Part shown: piece after piece, positions 15,948 through 23,323 of the stretch | Position numbering within the stretch: the first letter of the stretch is position 1 | How the letters are laid out: every line of letters starts with the position of its first letter | Assembly: GCA_003136095.1 (NCBI GenBank) | Contig: PNBO01000148.1 | Location: 2,832-37,216 of the forward strand | DNA: 34,385 nt | From: Myxococcales bacterium | Lineage (GTDB): Bacteria > Myxococcota_A > Polyangia > Fen-1088 | Direction: 5' to 3' | The notes under the pieces: model-generated | Databases searched by the model: none | The model's input: only the letters and a program-made list of their open reading frames with translations | Told to the model about the DNA's origin: nothing | Made by a program: the position numbers and the translations under genes

Positions 15948-17209
15948 GGCGTCCTCCAGGTGAAACCACCCACGAGCTTGGTGAAACCTAGCGTGGCGTC
16001 GAACGCCCACACCGTGGTTGGCCCGCTGCCCGAGGGCGTGCGCCCGACGATGGACGTGTCGCCTTGGACAAACTGCTCCGCGAGGGGCACGGCGCTGTCG
16101 AGGGTCGGGCCGAAGTAGATGCGCGTGCTGGCGCCGAAGTTGGCGCCGGTGATGGCGACCGCGGTGCCGCCCGCGGCGGTACCGGTCTCGGGTGTGATGG
16201 CGGCGATGAGGGGTGGGGGCAGGTAGATGAACTCCCTGCTCCCAATGGCGTCGCCCAGGGGCGTGTGCACGGCGATCATGCTTCTTCCCGCGTCGTGCGC
16301 CGGGGTGTAGCCGCTGATGGTGTGTTCGTCGGCGACGATGCCCCCGCCGGGAAACAGCAGCTCGCCGTCGATCGTGGCCTGGCTGCCGGCCAGGAAACCG
16401 TTGCCCAGGATGAGGAGGTCGGTGCCACCCGCCGTGCCGCCGCTGGCGGGCGAGAGCGAGAGAATGCTAGGTTTCGCACGCAGGCTGATGACGAGGCTCG
16501 CCGCGGCCTGATTCGCGCTCGCGGAGGCGTCCGTGGCGTCGGCCACGACCCGCACGCCATCGCCCTCGCCGAGTGTCTGGCTGATGGTGAACTGGAAGGC
16601 GCAGTCGACCTCGGCGGCGCTCGGCGCGACGAAGCAAGGCACTCTGGGGCGCGGGTTGCCGTTTTCGTAGGCGGTCCAGCCCGCAGTCGCGATGGCTCCG
16701 GGCGGGGTCTTGGCGGCGTGGAAACTCCCGCGCAGGAGCATGCCTGGGGCGAAAGGCGCGTCGGGAGAGGGGCTGGTGAACGCGAGGTTCGGCCGCGTCA
16801 AGTCGGGACCGAGCTCGAGAAACCCGGCGGTCAGGGTGGCCAACTGGCCACGGGGATCGGTGATCTCGACATCGAGGGGTGCGGCCGGCAAGCGCTGGGC
16901 CATGGCACTCGGCAACGAAACCGCCAGGGCTCCCGTCGACAGCCAGTCCAGGTCACTCAACTCCGTCCACTGGCCAGCGGCGCCGATGCGCGCGGCGAAC
17001 CCATCGCTCGTGGCGATGCGGCGGCCCGACAGCGGATCGAGAATGGTGGCGGGCACGAAGTCGCGACCGAGGAGAGTCAGGCGCGTGTCGCCGTCGCTGT
17101 AGGCCTGGGGCGGCTGCACGGCCAGGAGGGTAGGGCGCGGGTTCGCGCAGCCCAGCGCGAGGCCGAGCAGGAGCGGAAGAAAAGCCCAGCGGAACCGCAT
17201 CGGGTGCAT
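15944..17209 (-). CDS. TIG/IPT-domain lipoprotein
   Basis: The 421-residue product has a signal peptide ending LALGC, so it is probably lipidated at Cys21. Three regions match the TIG/IPT pattern: an N-terminal unit beginning TLLAVQPPQAYSDGDTRL, and two well-formed C-terminal units, ILSLSPASGGTAGGTDLLI and IAAITPETGTAAGGTAVAI, each followed by G-NG/ANF-type turns. Between them lies a beta-rich domain with two cysteines (VPCFVAPSAAEVDCAF). TIG domains are binding or adhesion modules of surface proteins. It is the first gene of the operon; its TGA overlaps the kinase GTG. ATG at 17200 is an alternative start that keeps the same lipobox. Confidence 0.82.
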   Translation of the reverse strand: MHPMRFRWAFLPLLLGLALGCANPRPTLLAVQPPQAYSDGDTRLTLLGRDFVPATILDPLSGRRIATSDGFAARIGAAGQWTELSDLDWLSTGALAVSLPSAMAQRLPAAPLDVEITDPRGQLATLTAGFLELGPDLTRPNLAFTSPSPDAPFAPGMLLRGSFHAAKTPPGAIATAGWTAYENGNPRPRVPCFVAPSAAEVDCAFQFTISQTLGEGDGVRVVADATDASASANQAAASLVISLRAKPSILSLSPASGGTAGGTDLLILGNGFLAGSQATIDGELLFPGGGIVADEHTISGYTPAHDAGRSMIAVHTPLGDAIGSREFIYLPPPLIAAITPETGTAAGGTAVAITGANFGASTRIYFGPTLDSAVPLAEQFVQGDTSIVGRTPSGSGPTTVWAFDATLGFTKLVGGFTWRTP

Positions 17210-17294
17210 TCTAACCCGACGGCAGCAAGGGGCGCGATCCATCGCGTCCCAGACGCTATTGACTCCCGGGTTCGCACCTGGAAGATTTCAGGCG

Positions 17295-17537
17295 ATGCCA
17301 GACTACGCAAGCATTCGCGACATGGTCAGCCATCGCGTGACCTTCGAGTTCGATTCGGGGGCCAAGATCGTCGGCTACCTCGCCGCCTGCGCCCCCACCG
17401 AGGGTCCCGTCGAATACGCCGTGCTTTCCAAGGCGCAGATCCTCGACTCCAAGGACCGGGTGGTGGCCCGCTTCGACGAGCTGCCGGTCGTGCCCAACAG
17501 CCTGGTCAGCTTCGCCATCACTGAAGGGGCTCTTTGA
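17295..17537 (+). CDS. Conserved-looking hypothetical protein, 80 residues
   Basis: The product starts MPDYASIRDMVSHRV and is dominated by beta-type segments: TFEFDSGAKIVGYLAAC, VEYAVLSKAQILD, RVVARFDELPVVPNSLV. This spacing is compatible with a small beta-barrel (Sm/OB-like) protein, but no family is recognised. It is cytoplasmic, with no signal or membrane segment. An in-frame ATG at 17259 lies upstream but adds residues that look non-coding; 17295 is preferred. It is divergent from the four-gene operon (86 bases between starts) and is followed directly by a hairpin. Confidence 0.65.
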   Translation: MPDYASIRDMVSHRVTFEFDSGAKIVGYLAACAPTEGPVEYAVLSKAQILDSKDRVVARFDELPVVPNSLVSFAITEGAL

Positions 17538-17539
17538 GA

Positions 17540-17562
17540 TGGGAACCCTAAAAGGGTTCCCA
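17540..17562 (+). terminator. Hairpin TGGGAACCC-TAAAA-GGGTTCCCA
   Basis: A perfect 9-base stem with a 5-base loop lies 3 bases after the stop at 17537. No T-run follows, so it could act with Rho or as an mRNA 3'-end stabiliser. The same arms occur at 17632-17650 and 18689-18713. Confidence 0.65.
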
Positions 17563-17631
17563 AACCCTCCCGCGCTCTGGCTCCAGGCCACCAGGCCGTG
17601 GGCGAAGCCCGCCTCCGCCTACGCGATGATG

Positions 17632-17650
17632 GGAACCCCACCCGGGTTCC
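17632..17650. repeat. Second copy of the GGAACCC/GGGTTCC hairpin
   Basis: GGAACCC (17632-17638), loop CACCC, GGGTTCC (17644-17650). It sits in the 170-base gap between the 80-residue gene and acylphosphatase. The gap also contains a GGGC-GAA-GCCC mini-hairpin (17600-17610) and no gene. Confidence 0.5.
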
Positions 17651-17708
17651 AATTCCCCGTGATGTTCTGCCACGCGCGAGCGTGGGCTTCCCACGCGCCT
17701 AGTAGGCT

Positions 17709-18011
17709 GTGAACGCCGGCGAATCCTCGCGCGAACGCCGCCTGCACGCCGTGGTGCACGGGCGCGTGCAAGGCGTGGGCTATCGCGCGACCACCCTCGA
17801 TGAGGCGAGGCGTCTGGGGCTGGCGGGGTGGGTGCGCAACCGCCACGACGGAACCGTCGAGGTGCTGGCGGAGGGCAACGAGGCCAGGCTCCAGATTCTC
17901 CTGGCCTACCTGCATCGCGGTCCTTGGGGCGCGGTCGTGACCTCGGTCGTGGAGGACTGGACCGAGGCGGCCGGCGCGCCCTTGCCGTTCCAGTTCAAGC
18001 GCACCGAATAG
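17709..18011 (+). CDS. acyP: Acylphosphatase
   Basis: AcyP hydrolyses carboxyl-phosphate bonds in small acyl phosphates in the cytoplasm. The 100-residue product carries both catalytic residues: Arg26 in HGRVQGVGYR (17-26) and Asn44 in GWVRNR (40-45). The typical HDGTVEVLAEG follows. The start is a GTG at 17709; the family domain begins at residue 11, so a few N-terminal residues are extra. The length is usual (about 90-100). No operon partner is obvious. Confidence 0.93.
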   Translation: MNAGESSRERRLHAVVHGRVQGVGYRATTLDEARRLGLAGWVRNRHDGTVEVLAEGNEARLQILLAYLHRGPWGAVVTSVVEDWTEAAGAPLPFQFKRTE

Positions 18012-18058
18012 GCAGCGCAGGCCGAGCCACGCGCGCGCGGCCGGGGACCGGTGTATAA

Positions 18059-18238
18059 ATGACTATGCCCTTGGATCCAAAGCTCTTGCAGATCATCGCT
18101 TGCCCGAAATGCCGGGGCCGGCTCGAAAGCAAGCCCGACGGCAGCGCGCTATTGTGTCCCGCATGCCGCCTTGCGTATCCCATCGTGGACGAGATTCCCG
18201 ACCTCATCACCGAGGACGCGCAACCCCTCACTGACTGA
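18059..18238 (+). CDS. Trm112/YcaR-like zinc-ribbon protein (UPF0434 type)
   Basis: The 59-residue product begins MTMPLDPKLLQIIACPKCRG and matches the YcaR/Trm112 pattern: LLQIIACPKC, then LLCPACRLAYPIVDEIPDL. Two Cys-X-X-Cys pairs (Cys15/Cys18 and Cys33/Cys36) can form a zinc site. Members act as small partners or stabilisers of methyltransferases or have unknown roles. An ATG two codons later (18065) is an equally good start. No strong ribosome binding site is visible. The gene lies between acylphosphatase and the PilZ gene, all on the plus strand. Confidence 0.85.
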   Translation: MTMPLDPKLLQIIACPKCRGRLESKPDGSALLCPACRLAYPIVDEIPDLITEDAQPLTD

Positions 18239-18286
18239 AATACGCGGAAATTTGCGGTCCGGTGCGCCTTTGCCTACCATGAGCGC

Positions 18287-18631
18287 ATGCAGGTCGAGCG
18301 CCGCTGTTCGGAACGAGATCGCCGGGAGAGCTGGCGAGTCCCCGTCGTGTGCGCGGTTCGCAACACGGTCGCGGGACGGCTCTACTTGGGGCAAGCCGAG
18401 GACATCGGGCCGGGCGGCATCACCCTGCGCCGGCCGCGCGACGTGCCCGTCGTACCGCAGACCCCCATCACGCTGACTTTCGACCTGCCCGGCACGCGGA
18501 CCACCATCGACGTCGATGGCCTGGTCGTGTCGGATCGGCGCACCGGCTCCTTCCGGCGTACCGGCATTCGCTTCGTCGCCCCGTCGGCGGAGCAGGTCGC
18601 CTTGCTCGGCGAATACTGCGGCCACAGCTAG
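18287..18631 (+). CDS. PilZ-domain protein
   Basis: The 114-residue product is a stand-alone PilZ domain, a family known to bind cyclic di-GMP and control motility or exopolysaccharide. The arginine motif RESWR is at residues 13-17. The second motif is DIGPGG (39-44) where the consensus is (D/N)-X-S-X-X-G, so the Ser is replaced by Gly. Beta strands PITLTFDLPGTRTTIDVDG and GIRFVAPSAEQVALL complete the barrel. The loss of Ser may weaken ligand binding; whether it binds c-di-GMP cannot be told from sequence alone. Confidence 0.85.
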   Translation: MQVERRCSERDRRESWRVPVVCAVRNTVAGRLYLGQAEDIGPGGITLRRPRDVPVVPQTPITLTFDLPGTRTTIDVDGLVVSDRRTGSFRRTGIRFVAPSAEQVALLGEYCGHS

Positions 18632-18650
18632 CTCCAGCCGCGTGGGGAGC

Positions 18651-18669
18651 CGGCCGGCTTCGCCGGCCG
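18651..18669 (+). other. GC-rich triloop hairpin after the PilZ gene
   Basis: CGGCCGGC-TTC-GCCGGCCG (18651-18669) is a perfect 8-base stem 20 bases after the PilZ stop. It may help to end transcription together with the hairpin that follows at 18689. Confidence 0.4.
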
Positions 18670-18688
18670 CGCACCATCGCGGGAGGGC

Positions 18689-18713
18689 ATGGGAACCCTT
18701 TGAGGGTTCCCAT
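18689..18713. terminator. Bidirectional hairpin ATGGGAACCC-TTTGA-GGGTTCCCAT
   Basis: A perfect 10-base stem with a 5-base loop lies between two convergent genes, PilZ (stop 18631) and the oxidoreductase (stop codon 18717-18715). Its position suggests a shared terminator. It is the best-preserved copy of the recurrent GGGAACCC hairpin. Confidence 0.7.
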
Positions 18714-18714
18714 C

Positions 18715-20238
18715 TTAGATCTCCTCGATCAGGATCTCGCGCTTGCGGCTGGACTTGGGGTGGGCCGGTTCGGCGATCTGGCGCGCCACGCCCCAGGCCG
18801 AGACGAAGTGACCCTCGCGGCCGAGCCCCGGCAGGTTCTCGCCACTCGCCAGGTACACGTTCTTGAGCCCGGTGCTGTGCGAGGCGCCGCCCAGACCCAG
18901 CATGCGCTCCGCGTCGCAGCTCAGGGCGGGCGTCATCGCGGTTGGGGGAATGCCGGGCAGGCGGCCGCGCTGGGTGGCCTCGCCGCGCGCCGCCGGCCCT
19001 AGCTCGGGCGGCAGGCCGTCGTGGGGCGAGGCGATGACGTGCAGGTGCCGATCGTGGAAGGGCATGATACGCGCGAGCTCCTCGCGGAGCCGGGCTCGCA
19101 CGACCGCGAGGTAGCCCAGGCTTTCGCTGGCCGACGCGGACACCAGGCATTCGACCCACACCGGAATCTGGCTCGGTTGCCGGGGCGGCGGCAGGCCGAC
19201 GGTGATGCTGAAGGCGTTCTCCTCCAGGTTGGGCTTCGCCGGATCCTTCACCGCCACAACCCGCGGGCCCATGCCCTCGGGCAGGCCCTCGGGGCGCAAG
19301 AGCAGACACAGGGTGTAGCGGAAACAAGCCGGCCGGATCGACGAGGCTATTTCGCGTAGCCGCCGGGGCGCGTCGCCGCTAGCCAGGGCGAGCAACGACG
19401 CCGCCGAGCTGGCCCAGATCAAGCGGCCGAACCCGATGGTTTCGTTGCGCGGCCTGACGCGCAGGCCGCTGAGGTTGCCACGCCGCCAGACCAGCTCGGT
19501 GGGCACGACCTGCTCGCGGATTTCGCCCGAGAAGGTGCCGAGCTTGTCGAGAAAGAGCGCGCGCAAGTCGGCCTCGGAAGCCAGACGGTGGAATCCGCGG
19601 CGCGCGACATCGTAGGCGCGCGCTTGCACCAGGCTGCCCAGGTCGGCCGGGGAGAAACCGCTGGCCAGCGCGCCCAGCGCCGCGATGCCGGCGCGTATCG
19701 GGTGGTACGGCGAAAGCGGCGCCATGAGGTCGGTGTCGGCAGGGGGAAGCTGGGCCTGCACGCGGCTGACGTCCCGGCGCTCCCAGAAACCCTGCGGCGG
19801 CAGCGTCATGTCCGAGCCGAGCAGGGGATCGAGGATCGCGCTGGTAGCCCGCAATCGACCAAGGAGGGGCTCGATGGTGGCATGATCGTCGGGAAACTCA
19901 CGCGTCAGCTCGGCCACCACGGCCTCCAGGGTGGGGGAGAACTCGACCCGGTGCTGGGGAAACACGAATTGCAGCGAGGGCTGCGCCTGCTGCGCGCGGC
20001 GGCGAATGATCTGCGCGTGGCCTAGCTCGCGCAGCACGCGCGCCACCGGCTCCGAGTCCGGCGGTGGCAGGGTGCCGGGTTCTCGCGCCAGGGTGTAGGG
20101 CCCCGCCGGGAAGGTCGCGGCCACGCTGTCGTGTCCGCACAGAAGCACGCGCAGGCCACGCCGGCCGAGGAGACTGGCCGCGATGAGCCCGGCCAGCTCG
20201 GAGCCGTAGACCACGACGTCGAAGTAGTTGGTGTCCAC
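18715..20238 (-). CDS. FAD/NAD(P)-binding oxidoreductase, phytoene-desaturase-like fold, substrate unknown
   Basis: The product has 507 residues from GTG 20238. The N-terminus FDVVVYGSELAGLIAASLL is a Rossmann dinucleotide-binding beta-alpha-beta unit, but the usual G-X-G-X-X-G is G-S-E-L-A-G, with Glu at the second glycine. The C-terminal motif NVYLASGENLPGLGREGHFVS resembles the FAD-binding end of amine-oxidase and phytoene-desaturase families. The middle part (RVEFSPTLEAVVAELTREF) is compatible with such a fold. There is no signal or membrane segment. A TTG at 20286 in frame would add 16 residues, but the shorter form gives the normal N-terminus of these enzymes. The gene is divergent from accD. 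The substrate is unknown. Confidence 0.78.
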   Translation of the reverse strand: MDTNYFDVVVYGSELAGLIAASLLGRRGLRVLLCGHDSVAATFPAGPYTLAREPGTLPPPDSEPVARVLRELGHAQIIRRRAQQAQPSLQFVFPQHRVEFSPTLEAVVAELTREFPDDHATIEPLLGRLRATSAILDPLLGSDMTLPPQGFWERRDVSRVQAQLPPADTDLMAPLSPYHPIRAGIAALGALASGFSPADLGSLVQARAYDVARRGFHRLASEADLRALFLDKLGTFSGEIREQVVPTELVWRRGNLSGLRVRPRNETIGFGRLIWASSAASLLALASGDAPRRLREIASSIRPACFRYTLCLLLRPEGLPEGMGPRVVAVKDPAKPNLEENAFSITVGLPPPRQPSQIPVWVECLVSASASESLGYLAVVRARLREELARIMPFHDRHLHVIASPHDGLPPELGPAARGEATQRGRLPGIPPTAMTPALSCDAERMLGLGGASHSTGLKNVYLASGENLPGLGREGHFVSAWGVARQIAEPAHPKSSRKREILIEEI

Positions 20239-20363
20239 CGAAGGCCCCGAGTCTCCCGGAGCAGGGTGGAACGAGTCAACAGACAAGTCGCAGCATTCGC
20301 CCGGCCAGGCGCGCCACCTTGTGGGTTGACAGGGCGGTTGTCGCAGTCGAAATTGAGAAATCC

Positions 20364-21230
20364 ATGGCCTGGTACAAGCGCAAGAAGAGGAACGACGAAG
20401 AACCGCAGACGGAAAAACGCAGCATCCCCGCCGGCGTGTTCACCAAGTGCCCTGGCTGCCAGCAGGCCCTGCTAACCGCGGATCTGCACAAGAACCTCGA
20501 CGTCTGCCCGTCGTGCGATCACCACTTCGCCATGGCCACGCGCGATCGCATCGCCGCCATGATGGACGAGGGCAGCAGCGTGGAATTCGATCACAGCGTC
20601 GAGAGCATCGACCCGCTCGGCTTCCGCGATTCCAAGCGATACAGCGACCGGCTCAAGTCGTCGCGCAAGTCGAGTGGCGAGGTCGAGGCCTTGATCGCGC
20701 TGGCCGGCCGCATCGACGGCATCGAGGTCGAGACCGGATTCTTCGTCTTCGAATTCATGGGCGGCTCGATGGGCTCGGTGGTGGGCGAGAAGGTGACCCG
20801 TGTCTTTGAGCGCGCCCTCGATCGCCGCGTGCCCGCACTCATCTTCGCGGCTTCGGGCGGGGCGCGCATGCAGGAGGGCATCCTCTCGCTCATGCAGATG
20901 GCGAAAACCAGCGCGGCCATCGCGCGCCTGCGCGAGGCGGGCATTCCCTACCTGTCGATCCTGCTCCACCCAACCACGGGGGGCGTGGCGGCCAGCTTCT
21001 CCATGCTCGGCGACCTGCACATCGCGGAGCCCAAGGCGCTCATTGGCTTCGCTGGGCCGCGGGTCATCCAGAACACCATCCGCCAGAGCCTGCCGCCGGG
21101 ATTCCAGCGCTCCGAGTTTCTCCAGACCCACGGCTTCGTCGACATCATCGTGCCGCGCAAGGAGCTGAAGTCGACCATCGGGTTCGCCCTGCGCTGGTTC
21201 GGCGTGGGGCCACGCGCGGGCGAGAACTGA
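20364..21230 (+). CDS. accD: Acetyl-CoA carboxylase carboxyltransferase subunit beta
   Basis: AccD, with AccA, transfers the carboxyl group from biotin to acetyl-CoA to give malonyl-CoA, the first step of fatty-acid synthesis. The 288-residue product has the N-terminal zinc ribbon Cys29-X2-Cys32 and Cys48-X2-Cys51. The crotonase-type core includes FVFEFMGGSMGSVVGEK, FAASGGARMQEG, HPTTGGVAASFSMLGD and AGPRVIQNTI. The start at ATG 20364 gives the usual MAWYKRKKR; the frame is open upstream without a better site. It is followed by folC after 7 bases, the common accD-folC order. accA is not in the window. Confidence 0.96.
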   Translation: MAWYKRKKRNDEEPQTEKRSIPAGVFTKCPGCQQALLTADLHKNLDVCPSCDHHFAMATRDRIAAMMDEGSSVEFDHSVESIDPLGFRDSKRYSDRLKSSRKSSGEVEALIALAGRIDGIEVETGFFVFEFMGGSMGSVVGEKVTRVFERALDRRVPALIFAASGGARMQEGILSLMQMAKTSAAIARLREAGIPYLSILLHPTTGGVAASFSMLGDLHIAEPKALIGFAGPRVIQNTIRQSLPPGFQRSEFLQTHGFVDIIVPRKELKSTIGFALRWFGVGPRAGEN

Positions 21231-21237
21231 CCCCGCC

Positions 21238-22515
21238 ATGCCGGATGCGAACACCGGCTCCGGGTCCGGTGAGCCCTACCGTCGTTTCCTAGCGCGCTTG
21301 CGCGAGGTGCGCGCGCAAGGTGTCCTGCTCGGGCTCGATCGCGTGTGCCTCGCTCTCGCGCGGCTCGGCGCTCCCGAGCAGAGGGTGCCGGCCGTGCACA
21401 TCGCCGGCACGAATGGCAAGGGCTCGACCGCGGCCATCGCGGATTCGATCCTGCGGCGGGCGGGCCTGCGCACCGGACTTTTCACCTCGCCCCATCTGGT
21501 CCGCTTCACCGAGCGCATCCGCATCGGTGGCGTGGAGATCGACGGTGATCGCCTGGCGCGGCTCGACGAGGCGGTGGCCAAAACCAGCGTACCCCTGACC
21601 TTCTTCGAGGTCGCGACCGTGCTGGGTTTTCTTGCCTTCGCGGAGGCGGGGGTCGAGGTGGCGATTCTGGAAACCGGGCTCGGCGGAAGGCTGGACGCGA
21701 CGAACGTCTGCCACCCGCTCGCCTGCGCCATCACGAGCATCGCCTTCGACCACGAAGCCATCTTGGGCCACACTCTGGCGCAAATCGCCGTCGAGAAGGC
21801 GGGCATCGCGAAGCCGGGGATCCCCCTTTTCCTGGGCCCGCTGCCATCCGAGGCCGAGGAACGGGTGAACCAAGTCGCGGCCGATGTGGGCGCGCCCATC
21901 CGCCGCGCCGGCATCGACTATCCGCCGGCGCCCGCGCCGCCGGCCCTGCCGGGCCCGCACCAGCTCGCCAACGCGGCGCTGGCCGTGGCTCTTGCGCGTG
22001 AGGTGGCAAGAGTCCTGGGGCGGCCACTCGCCGAGGCCGATGTGCGGGCGGGCCTGGCCGAGGTGCGCTGGCCCGGACGGCTCGAGCGCATCGCCCTCGA
22101 CGTGCTGCTCGACTGCGCCCACAACGTCGAGGGCGCGCGGGCGCTCGCCCTGGCCCTGCCCGAGGCACCCTGCCGGGTGCTGGTCACGTCCATCGTGCGC
22201 GACAAGGATGCGGCCAGCATGCTCGCGGTGCTGGCGCCGTGCTTCGACCGCGTGATCATCACCCGGTCGTCGAGCGAGCGCGCGGCCGACCCCCACGCGT
22301 TGGCGGCGCTGGTCGGGCGGACCCGGGGGACGGATCGCCAGGTCGCTTGCGTGGAGGATCCGGTCGCCGCGCTCGCCGAGGGGCGCCGAACCGCGGCCGG
22401 CGCGCCCGGAGGTCTGGTCGTGGTGGCCGGCTCGATCTTCCTTGTTGGCGCCTTGCGCGGGCGCGTCCTGGGCGGTTCCCAGGGAGCAGCCGATGCGTCG
22501 GATCCACTGCCGTAG
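21238..22515 (+). CDS. folC: Folylpolyglutamate synthase / dihydrofolate synthase
   Basis: FolC adds glutamate to dihydropteroate and to folates in an ATP-dependent reaction in the cytoplasm. The 425-residue product shows the P-loop HIAGTNGKGST (54-64), the SPHL motif (FTSPHLVRFTERIRI), ETGLGGRLDATN, the TSIAFDHEAILG segment and, in the C-terminal domain, LLDCAHNVEGARAL. The length is typical. It is co-transcribed with accD, with 7 bases between the stop and the ATG. Whether it has both activities cannot be judged here. Confidence 0.95.
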   Translation: MPDANTGSGSGEPYRRFLARLREVRAQGVLLGLDRVCLALARLGAPEQRVPAVHIAGTNGKGSTAAIADSILRRAGLRTGLFTSPHLVRFTERIRIGGVEIDGDRLARLDEAVAKTSVPLTFFEVATVLGFLAFAEAGVEVAILETGLGGRLDATNVCHPLACAITSIAFDHEAILGHTLAQIAVEKAGIAKPGIPLFLGPLPSEAEERVNQVAADVGAPIRRAGIDYPPAPAPPALPGPHQLANAALAVALAREVARVLGRPLAEADVRAGLAEVRWPGRLERIALDVLLDCAHNVEGARALALALPEAPCRVLVTSIVRDKDAASMLAVLAPCFDRVIITRSSSERAADPHALAALVGRTRGTDRQVACVEDPVAALAEGRRTAAGAPGGLVVVAGSIFLVGALRGRVLGGSQGAADASDPLP

Positions 22516-22540
22516 CCTCTCTCATGATTCACTGCTTCAT

Positions 22541-22570
22541 TTGCGCCAACCCGGAAACGGGGCTTATGAT
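22541..22570 (+). promoter_or_regulatory. Possible sigma-70-type promoter before the AMIN-like gene
   Basis: TTGCGC (22541-22546) and TATGAT (22565-22570) are separated by 18 bases, and the -10 is extended as TATGATAAT. The ATG of the next gene lies 28 bases after the -10. The match is fair at -10 and weak at -35. Confidence 0.35.
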
Positions 22571-22597
22571 AATGGTCGGGGTAAAGGCAAAGTGCGT

Positions 22598-23293
22598 ATG
22601 ACGACTCGTTTCCTGGGCACTGCTTTCTTCGTTCTCCTCGGCGCCGCCAGCGCCCTCGTCAGACCGGCCGCCGGCCAGACCATCATGGCGCCGTCGCCGC
22701 TGGAACGGAGCATGGAGGCCACGCCCGCGCCGGCCGGGCAGCAGAAGTACGACGGCGTGGTTCCTGGGCTCACGGGGAAGAATCCGCTTCCCGCCGCGCC
22801 CAAGGCCGGCCCGCACCTGGTCTGGACGGGATTCCAGATGACGCCGACCGGGTCGCGCGTGTTCCTGCAGACCACCCAGACCGTCCAGTTTGCACTCGAC
22901 GAGGGCCGGGCTGGGAAATCAGGCAAGTCCATCCTCTCGGTGCGGCTCGAGGGCTGTCGCATTCATATGGCCAACAACCGCCGCCGAATCGACACGCGTT
23001 ACTTCGCGACCCCGGTGTCGGGCGTGTCGGCTCGACAGAAAGGCCACGACGTCGAGGTGCGCATCGCCCTCCGCGTGCTCGCCAGCGCCGTTCCGCATAG
23101 CGAGCCGGGGCCCGACGGCACGCAGTTCGTGGTTTTGGATTTCCCGCCGGGCAAGGCCACGCCCGAGCCGACCGCGCTGGAGGACATGGCCAAGGCGTCA
23201 GGGCTTGCGGACAGCGCCGAGGCGCCAGCGGCGGACAACCCCGAGTCATCTTCGTCCCGTCCCGGGAAGAAAGCGCCGAAATCCAAGCGGTAG
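22598..23293 (+). CDS. AMIN-like domain exported protein
   Basis: The 231-residue product starts MTTRFLGTAFFVLLGAAS, a signal peptide ending near the Ala-Gly-Gln of PAAGQ. A Pro/Ala-rich spacer follows. Residues about 72-185 (VWTGFQMTPTGSRVFLQT, then ILSVRLEGCRIHMANNRR, then VSARQKGHDVEVRIALRV) have the beta-strand spacing of AMIN domains, which localise periplasmic proteins to peptidoglycan or to secretin complexes. The C-terminus is Ala/Glu/Ser/Pro-rich and ends PKSKR. There is no catalytic domain behind the AMIN part, so it would be a binding protein only. An in-frame GTG at 22592 is also possible. It precedes the large lipoprotein gene by 30 bases. Confidence 0.72.
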   Translation: MTTRFLGTAFFVLLGAASALVRPAAGQTIMAPSPLERSMEATPAPAGQQKYDGVVPGLTGKNPLPAAPKAGPHLVWTGFQMTPTGSRVFLQTTQTVQFALDEGRAGKSGKSILSVRLEGCRIHMANNRRRIDTRYFATPVSGVSARQKGHDVEVRIALRVLASAVPHSEPGPDGTQFVVLDFPPGKATPEPTALEDMAKASGLADSAEAPAADNPESSSSRPGKKAPKSKR

Positions 23294-23323
23294 GGATCTC
23301 CGTTGCGACAAGGAGAGAGCATC

